NCBI GenBank assembly: GCA_003615045.1
Contig: ML014361.1
Location: 1-22,147 of the forward strand
Reading direction: 5' to 3'
DNA from: Caulochytrium protostelioides
Lineage: Eukaryota > Chytridiomycota > Caulochytriomycetes > Caulochytriales > Caulochytriaceae
Length of the DNA stretch: 22,147 nucleotides
Part shown: positions 8,424 through 15,140 of the stretch, one piece after another
Position numbering within the stretch: the first letter of the stretch is position 1
How the letters are laid out: every line of letters starts with the position of its first letter
Position numbers and translations under genes: made by a program
The notes under the pieces: generated by a model
Databases searched by the model: none
Told to the model about the DNA's origin: nothing
The model's input: only the letters and a program-made list of their open reading frames with translations

Positions 8424-10325
8424 TTACAGCAGACTCTCACTTATGAAATTTTGTAAGATATTGTGAAATGGAGGCTCGACGATACCCGAGAGACATTCGA
8501 CGGAGAGGCTCCCATCGATAGGTAGTGCGGGCTTGTTCCAGGCTTCGAAAAGTGTGAAATGATGAAACAGATGAGGATTTGCAGCGGCCGCATCAGTGTT
8601 CGAGATATGCCCAATAGGAAGCTTATCCGTGGAACCCGGCCACGATTCTAATACGCTATTGAACTCTTTGGCCGCCTCGCTAAACGATCGATAAGCATGC
8701 TCCTGTTTTTCCTGGGCTGTCTTTAAATCTGCAGTCACCGATGGCATGTTTCTTTGTAGTTCAGTGGCTGGGTGGTAGTAATCGCGGAATGAGAAATGCC
8801 GAATCACCGAAGAAGTATTATTCTTATTGGCCAGTTTGTATCTCCGATGGACGGAAGTGACAGCCGTGTGCGTCAGCAATAACTCCATCCGGGCGTCATC
8901 CAGAGGATCCAAAGCCGTCGCCAGCCCCTGAACGACATCAAGAATTAGGTTGGCGACGATGTCCCAGTTTCTTCTTGGTGCGACAAAACGCCGTATCATC
9001 GCGTAGAGCTCCCCATCGCTGGGCGCGGGATTGTTGCCAGAGCTAAGTGCTTCCATCAAATAACCTCGATATGACGCTTCCAAAGCTACCAATTCGGGAA
9101 ATCTTACAGGACGAGAATAAGAACCTTCGATGGTTGCCAGGCGTGGAGTGTATGAGGAGCCTTTGTGAACGAAATAATTGAGAAATAGCCAAATGGCTGC
9201 CATGTCTTGAATCACATCCCCTGTTCGCAAACGAAGGTCTGTCAACATCCACCAGTGTTCGTACAGGCTGTTCGCTTTCTTGGCGTAGTTCTCGATGAGA
9301 ACGACGTGATCCAAAGCAGCGGCCTCCTCGAGAACAAGAGCTTGTTCTTTGACGGAGGCCGACTTTATGAACTCGGTCAACGCAATGTTCAGAATGATGA
9401 CCAACGGGACGTCAACCGAATGTCCGCCACGTACTTGGGGCGGTTCCCGAATTGGCTTGTAGAGCCAGTCTACAAAATCGTCTAATTGTGGTGACGGAGT
9501 AGCAAGAAGCCATTTGATCGCAGCTAATACAACTGGCTGACAGACCTGATTGTATATCTTTCGGTTTTTCGCTGCGAATGGGTCAGGAAGCTTTGGCGGC
9601 AAACGACGTTGCACGTTGTAATTGGCTTTATGCTTTACTGGCTCGGCAGATAATTCCTCGAGAAAATCCACTTCCATCGATGGCGAATAGGGTTGATCCA
9701 AACTCCAATCAGTCGAGTGAGGCTGGCCGGCCATACCGAGATTATTTGCCTGGAGCCCGTCCGCCGAAGAGGACGCCCCGAGAAATGGATTGGGGTGAAC
9801 ATACGGAAGATTTAAGAAACCAGAAGAAAGATACGACGGGGCGAAAGGGTTGCGATTCTGATATCCAAAATATTCCTGAGGATTCTGAGGATTCTCCGAC
9901 GATCCTCCTTGGCTCTCCCCGGTAGGAGGTACGGCCATATAGTTTGCCGTATTAGTAAGGGGGTCGTAATTCGGAACAGCGACAGGATATTCTTGTCCTG
10001 GGGTAGGGTCGAGTTCTGCGGCCGCATCAATCGTCGGTACTAACCCCCATGTAGCGCCACCACCATTTGGGGAAGATTCATGAGGACAATGAACCCCAGG
10101 ATCGTATTCGGTTAGGTCGAACGGTGGGTACTGTCCGGTCCACCCGGCCGTAGTAGCTGCTGGGTGTTCGTGCGACTGTGGGTTGCGGCCAGCTTGCTCA
10201 GGGACGTCTCCAGGACTCCGGTTTCTTCGGTCTCCGGGTGGCAAAGCTGTGACGACCAGGCAGAGGAGAAACGCTTGAATCAGGAAGGGCAGCAACCCAG
10301 CGTGGCCAGGTATAAATATTAACAT
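8424..10325 (-). CDS. Predicted secreted orphan protein, 633 residues, low GC
   Basis: I do not recognise a family. The N-terminus (residues 1-27) is a clear signal peptide with a Leu/Phe/Val-rich core (LLPFLIQAFLLCLVVTAL) and a probable cut near residue 27. Residues ~28-240 are rich in Pro, Asn, Gly and Ser and look disordered, with NPQNPQ and two NPF motifs. Residues ~245-633 alternate charged and hydrophobic positions as in a helical globular domain. Few cysteines occur after the signal, so it is not a small Cys-rich effector. Asn-glycosylation sequons are present at NNTS. No retention signal or GPI-like tail is visible. The single exon starts at the only sensible ATG. The gene is about 47-50% GC in sampled rows, far below its neighbours, which suggests recent acquisition, fast evolution or relaxed codon bias. 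A role outside the cell or in the endomembrane system is inferred from the signal peptide only. Confidence 0.85.
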   Translation of the reverse strand: MLIFIPGHAGLLPFLIQAFLLCLVVTALPPGDRRNRSPGDVPEQAGRNPQSHEHPAATTAGWTGQYPPFDLTEYDPGVHCPHESSPNGGGATWGLVPTIDAAAELDPTPGQEYPVAVPNYDPLTNTANYMAVPPTGESQGGSSENPQNPQEYFGYQNRNPFAPSYLSSGFLNLPYVHPNPFLGASSSADGLQANNLGMAGQPHSTDWSLDQPYSPSMEVDFLEELSAEPVKHKANYNVQRRLPPKLPDPFAAKNRKIYNQVCQPVVLAAIKWLLATPSPQLDDFVDWLYKPIREPPQVRGGHSVDVPLVIILNIALTEFIKSASVKEQALVLEEAAALDHVVLIENYAKKANSLYEHWWMLTDLRLRTGDVIQDMAAIWLFLNYFVHKGSSYTPRLATIEGSYSRPVRFPELVALEASYRGYLMEALSSGNNPAPSDGELYAMIRRFVAPRRNWDIVANLILDVVQGLATALDPLDDARMELLLTHTAVTSVHRRYKLANKNNTSSVIRHFSFRDYYHPATELQRNMPSVTADLKTAQEKQEHAYRSFSEAAKEFNSVLESWPGSTDKLPIGHISNTDAAAANPHLFHHFTLFEAWNKPALPIDGSLSVECLSGIVEPPFHNILQNFISESLL

Positions 10326-10478
10326 GATGGTGCGGCTGATGGCGGACAGGCAGAGGCTAAATTACACGTGAGCGAGTGAGGTGAGAGGGATGCGTATGAG
10401 GCGGGGTTGGCGCCGGAAAAGATAACAAACAATGACTGGACCGGATCGACGGAGGCCGGAGCAGTACGTGTGGTAAAG

Positions 10479-10488
10479 TATATTTATG
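10479..10488 (-). promoter_or_regulatory. Candidate TATA box of the secreted-protein gene
   Basis: CATAAATATA reads on the - strand about 155 bases upstream of the ATG at 10325, in an A/T-rich patch. Position and strand fit a promoter element for this gene. A second A/T-rich run overlaps the start codon and is coding. Confidence 0.35.
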
Positions 10489-10523
10489 AGAATGGAACGA
10501 CGGTAACAGCAACTCGTGGCCCC

Positions 10524-10609
10524 AGCATGGCTTTAGCACATCGGCTCTGTCGGTCTTGCAACATGTACTGTGCAAGGCGTTATCTATTCCGTGACGACAA
10601 AGCCATGCT
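10524..10609. repeat. Nested inverted repeat (possible hairpin)
   Basis: AGCATGGCTTT at 10524-10534 is perfectly inverted as AAAGCCATGCT at 10599-10609. Inside it CTTGCA at 10555-10560 pairs with TGCAAG at 10571-10576 around a ten-base loop. It lies 200-285 bases upstream of the secreted-protein ATG. It may be a structured RNA, a protein-binding site or part of a decayed mobile element. Confidence 0.6.
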
Positions 10610-11052
10610 AGATGCTACTCGACAGTTCGCTCGGACGTGGAGACTGCGTGAGCCTCGCCCACCGGCTCCTTCAAGCCCGACTCCGACATAGGGGTCACCG
10701 GGGGACCGGAAAAGCCGAGAACTAGTTTGGCGCCCATGCTTCGGCATCACGTTTGCTCCACGTGTGGCCGGCTGTCATCGGGCAACCGGCGACGGGCTGC
10801 CAAGCCACAGCGGGTCTGCGGATACCATGCCCTGAGGGATTTCTATGGCTCCTCGTGATCGCTCCCAAGCGACGCTTCGATTTCGCATCGTTGCCGACAT
10901 TTGTTGTCCGTCGTTTGAGCACCATCTTTGAGCAGCCTATCTGTGACATGCGTCCACGTGAATCACATCGTGGGCATACTGCGTTTTCAGACACAAAGAA
11001 TAATCGATATTACGAGCGAGTAGGGCACGCGAATGGCACGCATGCAAGGAGT

Positions 11053-11079
11053 GGGATGGGAGGTGGGATGGGATGGGGG
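11053..11079 (+). other. Potential G-quadruplex tract
   Basis: Five G runs of three to five bases are separated by AT, AGGT, AT and AT. This satisfies the usual four-run short-loop rule for G-quadruplex DNA on the + strand. It lies ~16-42 bases past the stop of the thioredoxin-like gene, whose transcript would carry the C-rich copy. It also marks the right edge of the low-GC island. Confidence 0.7.
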
Positions 11080-11094
11080 CCGGCGGGGATGGGT

Positions 11095-11997
11095 CTAGAC
11101 GGCGATGGCGCCGGTCTCCGCACAGGGAGCCGACACGTAGCCATCGCGCTGGCGCTGGTGGCGGCGGTAGCCGTAAGCAAGGACGAGGCCCGACACGAGC
11201 AGTAGCAGGGCGCCGCTCCTGCTCGCACTTGACGAGGCGGCGGCGGCCGTCGCCGACGCCAGGGACGGCGTGTCGCTGTTGGGCCCCATCGGGTCGGCGC
11301 CGGCGTCGGCGTGCGCGGCGGTGTCGGCAGCGATGGCCATGGACGCGGCGGCCAAGCGCTGGCCGTGCAGGGCGGTGTAGTTTTCGTAGGCGCGGTTGAG
11401 CCGCGACCAGATGGGCGCGACGTCGTCGCCGTCCAGGTACTCCTCGAGCAGCTGGCCGTCCTGGAAGATGAGGATCGTGGGCACGCCTTGGATGTGATGC
11501 TGGCGCTCGCAGTAGTCGCTGATGCCGTGGTTCGGCAGCCCGCACTCGATGCGCCCGAGGTGTGCGTTCGTCAGCTTGCCCTGGCGCTGGCTCGCGAGCA
11601 GCTTGTTCTGCACCTCGAGCCACTTCGGCGCCAGCCGCATCGTGTACGGGCACCACGAGGCGCCGAACGACACGAACCACAGCCCCGACGGGTGGCGGCT
11701 GGCGGCGGTCGCGGGCACGACCTCACCGGTGGTCTGGGCGGCCGTGGTCGGGGTCGTCGTGCCGCGGACGAGCATGTCGAACTGGTCCGGCTTGATCTCC
11801 AAAAGCTGCTTATTCGCGGCGGTGGCGGCGTCCATCAGCGCCTTGCGCTGCGCGGGCGTCATCTTGGCCTCCGCGCCGCGCGTGATGAGGCAGACCAGCA
11901 AGCACAGCGCCAGCAGCGTCATGTGCAGGTTGTGGAAGGTCCAGGAGTCAGGGCCGCGCGAGGCGAGCTTGCGCCGTGGGGTCGGGGAGACGGCCAT
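11095..11997 (-). CDS. Membrane-anchored thioredoxin-fold (PDI/TMX-like) protein with CPYT active site
   Basis: The product is 300 residues in one exon. A hydrophobic segment at ~26-40 is a signal peptide or anchor; an internal Met26 just before it is an alternative start. The thioredoxin domain spans ~65-205. The strand LWFVSFGASW leads into W115-C116-P117-Y118-T119, and the cis-proline loop is G171-V172-P173-T174 followed by ILIF. The second active-site cysteine of the usual CxxC is threonine, so dithiol oxidoreductase action is unlikely; a one-cysteine site could form mixed disulfides. Cys152 and Cys163 could make another disulfide. A sequon NYT lies at 206-208. Ala/Ser-rich sequence precedes a membrane span at ~262-276 and a basic tail (YRRHQRQR), giving a type I topology with the domain in the ER lumen. 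Substrates are unknown. A TATA box lies ~205 bases upstream. Confidence 0.88.
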   Translation of the reverse strand: MAVSPTPRRKLASRGPDSWTFHNLHMTLLALCLLVCLITRGAEAKMTPAQRKALMDAATAANKQLLEIKPDQFDMLVRGTTTPTTAAQTTGEVVPATAASRHPSGLWFVSFGASWCPYTMRLAPKWLEVQNKLLASQRQGKLTNAHLGRIECGLPNHGISDYCERQHHIQGVPTILIFQDGQLLEEYLDGDDVAPIWSRLNRAYENYTALHGQRLAAASMAIAADTAAHADAGADPMGPNSDTPSLASATAAAASSSASRSGALLLLVSGLVLAYGYRRHQRQRDGYVSAPCAETGAIAV

Positions 11998-12201
11998 GCT
12001 GCGAACGAGTCTCGGCGACCAGGGACCGCGGGAAACAGGGGTTGCGCGCCGATCGGCAGGGGCCGAGAAAGACCGTCGTATGCGTCGGAGTTTGGAATGG
12101 GCGATCCTAGGGAAACTGGCGGAGCGGTCACGGGTCGGTCGTCAGCTGGATATGGCGAGCGAGCTGGACTGAGCAAGGATCGGAAGAGGCTGGGCGGTGT
12201 G

Positions 12202-12208
12202 TTTTATA
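12202..12208 (-). promoter_or_regulatory. TATA box of the thioredoxin-like gene
   Basis: TATAAAA reads on the - strand, ~205 bases upstream of the ATG at 11997. It is a consensus match on the right strand and stands out in very GC-rich sequence. Confidence 0.5.
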
Positions 12209-12359
12209 CGTGGGAGGGTGATCACGTCAAGCACCGAGAGAGGCCACGGGAAAAGAGGACGAACCGACGCGATCGCTCTGTCTCCGATCGGCGACCACCA
12301 ACGCACCCCGTCTGCATGACGCATGTGATTCTCCCACGACCACGCCGTGCGCGGATCAT

Positions 12360-12737
12360 ATGCATGGCGCTCATGTCCCACCTCGCCCGGCTCCCGCGTT
12401 CGGCGCCGCGCTCGTGATGGAGCACGTCCATATAAACCACAAGCCGCCGTCGAGCGGCACCCCTGCGCTTGCGACCAGTGGGACCCCGGCACGCCGACCG
12501 TCCGCGTTCGCGGAACCCAGAGCTGCCGCTCGGCGCATCCCGGACCACGCGTACAGCGGCGGCGGCCATCCCGTCAATTTCTGGCGTGCGGGAGCTCCGA
12601 CGCCATATTTGAACGGGCCTGTCGCCGTCGGTCCGCCGTCGATGCCGCCGCGGCCGGTGCCGCCGTCCATGCCGCCGCCGCTGTTGACGCCGTCCCCGCT
12701 CGATCCACCAGCGGCGAGCGCATGCCGTCGGCATTGA
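12360..12737 (+). CDS. Doubtful proline-rich small open frame, 125 codons
   Basis: This frame begins with ATG and ends at a stop; a second ATG at 12417 gives 106 residues. Its C-terminal half is proline-rich (MPPRPVPPSMPPPLL) after a tyrosine/glycine stretch (DHAYSGGGHPVNFWRAG). It looks slightly more protein-like than competing frames, but no family is recognised. A TATA-like box at 12431 lies inside it, which argues against it. Read through GC-rich DNA, such a frame can easily arise by chance. Confidence 0.15.
   Translation: MHGAHVPPRPAPAFGAALVMEHVHINHKPPSSGTPALATSGTPARRPSAFAEPRAAARRIPDHAYSGGGHPVNFWRAGAPTPYLNGPVAVGPPSMPPRPVPPSMPPPLLTPSPLDPPAASACRRH
12431..12437 (+). promoter_or_regulatory. 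TATA-like box on the + strand, gene unknown
   Basis: TATAAAC lies ~220 bases from the opposite-strand TATA box of the thioredoxin-like gene, so the pair could be a divergent promoter. The next firmly supported + strand gene starts 1.6 kb away, so the target is uncertain. Confidence 0.2.
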
Positions 12738-13490
12738 CCGCAGACGCCATCGGCTCTGTTCTGCCCACGGCGATCCGAGCCACGGAGCAGCCAACCCCGT
12801 CCACGGCGGCCTCGGCCCCGCCCCACGAAGCAAATCATACGCCGATCAGGGAAAAATGGCCCCTGGCCGCCGTCGCCATGGCGCCCATGGCGTGGCATTT
12901 CGAACGGAGAGCCCGGTCGTGGCGACCCGTCAGGACGCCTCGGCACCCGCCGTCGACATCCGCCAGACATCCGAGAAACGCCTTCGGGTCGTGCGGCGGC
13001 AGCGTGGAGTGCCCTCGTCGAACCACGTGGCCTCGAGCCCGGCCTCGACCCCGCCAGGGCGGCCAACGGGTGGCGCCGCGCTTGCTCGACAGCACGATCG
13101 GGCGCACCTGCCGGGGTATTGGACGCGGCCTTGCAATGCCCATGCGCGCCAGCAGGGAGGCAAGCTTGTCTCCAAAGCCTTCGCCATGCGCGGCGGCGCG
13201 ACAGGGGCGTCTCGAGCCTCGCCTTGCCATGACGAGCCAGCCCATGGGCCGCGGTCCAGAATTCCCATCGCCGCGCCCGATGGGATAGACGCCGGTGCCG
13301 CCTGCCGTGGCGAAAGCGATCGGACCTCACCCCCCATGGTGGATGAGCGCCGCGTGGGGACGCGGCGTCGCCGCCGTCACACGCCATGTGGTTCATGCTC
13401 ACGCGCGCGCATCCTCTTTCGATCGCACGTGCCATCCCGTCATCAATAGGCATGCGTGGACAGTATGAAGCTGCCGAGCGCGGTCGCAGG

Positions 13491-13515
13491 CATCGCATCG
13501 CATCGCATCGCATCG
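13491..13515. repeat. Pentanucleotide repeat CATCG x5
   Basis: Five perfect tandem units; the reverse complement unit recurs at 8159-8173. Confidence 0.95.
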
Positions 13516-13948
13516 CAGGCTCGTCCACCCGTGGGATTCGCCACGGGTGGATCACGCCGGCTGGCGGCGGCGGCGGCGAAGCGGGGATGGCGGTCGCCGC
13601 CGCTGCTGGCATCCGCGCCCGAATGCCGCGACGAGGCTTGGCCGACGGCGGGCCCTGTGGCCGCCGCCGCCGCCGCCGCCGCCGCCGCGAGGGGACGCCA
13701 CGGGCCGCCGACGGTCTTTCTGACTTTATCCGCGTGCTGACACCGGCCGCCGCCCGCAAGTCCCGCGGTCCCGGCGGTTAGGCGAGCCCACGCGTCGGTA
13801 TGGGCCAGGCGACGGCACGTGCCGCCCCCGTGGCGCGACGCACGGCTCCGATGGGCTTCCCATGCTGCCACGGACCGCCACTGACCGCGACGCTCTGCCC
13901 GCCGCGCACCGTGAGTCCTTCGCCGTCCACCGTCCACCGTCCGCCGTT

Positions 13949-13986
13949 TGCTGCTGCTGCTTGCTGCTTGCTGCTGCTGCCCGCTG
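13949..13986. repeat. Interrupted TGC trinucleotide repeat upstream of the ACP-like gene
   Basis: TGC units with TTGC interruptions cover about 38 bases, ending ~54 bases before the ATG at 14040. If transcribed, this lies in the 5' leader. Confidence 0.8.
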
Positions 13987-14039
13987 CTTCCCTTTCCTGC
14001 GGATCGTTTTTCGGGAACGCCGACGATCCCTCTCGTACC

Positions 14040-14897
14040 ATGTTCTTGTCAAGGCCATCGGTGAGCGCGGCCGCGGCCGCGTCGGCGGCCCTCCGCGGGT
14101 CGCGCCGCCCGGCCGGTGCGGCGGCCGCTGCCGCTGTCGGCGCTGTCGGGCTGCCGTCGGCGCTGCCGGCGGCGCTGTATGCGCAGACGCGTCTCGACTC
14201 GGGTGCCTTCCGCCAACCCGAGCCCCAAGACAGGCTCTGGGCGAAGCCCGCGATCGAGCGTCGCGTGCTCCACCATCTCTTCGACATGGTGCCCAAGTCG
14301 GTCCCGGAGCACGCCATCGAGATGTCCGTCAACTTGCAGAAAGTGCTCAAGTTTGACAAGCCTGCTCGGTAAGGCTTCGTAGATGCTTCATTGCTGACAC
14401 CGACACCGACGCCGACGTCGATGCTGATACTGACACCGATGCCGGGGCCGTCGGTGAAATGGTCACAAGGTGACACGAGTGTTGTCTCTGTCGGATAGCC
14501 GCAGGTGCAGGATCTCGCATCCCCCGAAGCACTGGCTGGATTTGATCCGTCCCCCCTTCGTCTGGGAAGGGGGTGCTGACTGATGTGCTGCAGACCAAGG
14601 ACGAGCTCTGTCATGTGATGCCTGCGAGTCGGAAAAGCGATACGATGGTCGACTCACCTCCTTGTCTTGTGAGATTCATATATGTGCTCATGGTCATGTT
14701 CATGACTCCCCCTCCGGTGCCTTCTCTCGAACGAACGGGTTTCATCGTTTAGCATGGACCTCTACTTTGAGTTGCTCGAGACATTTGGTTTGGAAATGGA
14801 CGACACGCGCCACCTCGCCCGCGACTTCCAGTCCGGCCGCGAGGCCGCCGACTGGATTGCCTCGCGGCTCGAGATGCAGAAGCGTCTCGTCGTCTAA
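14040..14897 (+). CDS. Mitochondrial acyl-carrier-protein-like protein lacking the phosphopantetheine serine (two exons)
   Basis: The coding sequence is join(14040-14368, 14753-14897), 157 residues. ATG 14040 has an ACC context. Residues 1-~45 are Arg/Ser/Ala-rich without acidic residues, as in a mitochondrial presequence. Residues ~72-150 follow an acyl carrier protein: ERRVLHHLFD (helix 1), then LQKVLKFDKPARMDLYFELL and ETFGLEMDD (helix 2 and its end), then AADWIASRL (helix 4). About thirty positions around the active site line up without a gap with mitochondrial ACP. The family DSL, whose Ser carries 4'-phosphopantetheine, reads D106-K107-P108 here, so it should not carry acyl chains. True mitochondrial ACP serves lipoate synthesis, complex I, and LYR-protein assembly steps; this paralogue probably keeps only a structural role. 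Arg110 is split by the intron. A second, canonical ACP would be expected elsewhere in the genome. Confidence 0.8.
14369..14752 (+). other. Spliceosomal intron of the ACP-like gene
   Basis: The donor is CG|GTAAGG and the acceptor is GTTTAG|C, giving 384 bases. Splicing joins CG and C into an Arg codon and restores an uninterrupted ACP-like frame; without it the frame stops at 14370-14372. An imperfect hexamer run of GACACC/GACGCC/GATGCT type lies at about 14395-14440. A possible branch adenosine is in ATGAC at 14702-14706. Confidence 0.82.
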
Positions 14898-15140
14898 GCC
14901 GAAGCCGTGCTCCCGGGTGTTTCAGGACACGCTTGGTTCCCGACGGCGCGGTCCGGGCCTTTCACCGCGCCTCCCCCCATAAACTCGTACATAGCCATCC
15001 TTTCTCTGTTGTTCTTCTTATTTGTGCTTCATGACGGCCCTGGGCCGTCGCGAGGTGGATCGAGAGGCGGTGCGGGATGTGCCCATCGCAGGGGCCTTCC
15101 AGGACGCGCGTCGGCAACGCCGGATTCAGGCCGGTCGACG
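14898..15140. other. Convergent 3' intergenic region
   Basis: These 243 bases separate the stops of the ACP-like gene (+) and the 1145-residue gene (-). A T-rich run at about 14996-15030 may belong to the 3' end of the ACP-like transcript. No gene is seen. Confidence 0.6.

Larger units (their letters stand above)
10326..11094. other. Low-GC spacer upstream of the secreted-protein gene
   Basis: Composition stays near 47-50% GC to about 11040 and then jumps to G-rich sequence. Short frames on both strands lack convincing ATG starts. It holds a TATA-like site, a nested inverted repeat at 10524-10609 and the G-run tract at 11053-11079. The right-hand end should include the 3' untranslated end of the thioredoxin-like gene. 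Confidence 0.5.
11998..14039. other. Gene-free spacer, 2.0 kb, between divergent genes
   Basis: The spacer separates the divergently read thioredoxin-like and ACP-like genes and should contain both promoters. TATA-like boxes occur on the - strand (12202-12208) and the + strand (12431-12437). Open frames up to 462 codons exist in several frames at once, are Arg/Ala/Pro/Gly-rich and look like by-products of GC content. Tandem repeats lie at 13491-13515, 13667-13690 (GCC units) and 13949-13986. No RNA gene is recognised. Confidence 0.5.

Noticed and set aside
10722-10994. - strand 90-codon frame with a CPRC start region
   Set aside because: No partner cysteine pair for a zinc finger, no family match, and it lies in low-GC spacer without supporting signals.
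12371-13759. 462-codon - strand open frame
   Set aside because: Arg/Ala/Gly-rich throughout, includes translated microsatellites, and competes with open frames on the + strand; typical of chance frames at high GC.
14662-14982. 106-codon + strand frame overlapping exon 2 of the ACP-like gene
   Set aside because: It reads exon 2 in another frame; the spliced frame gives a gap-free ACP-like sequence and a proper stop.
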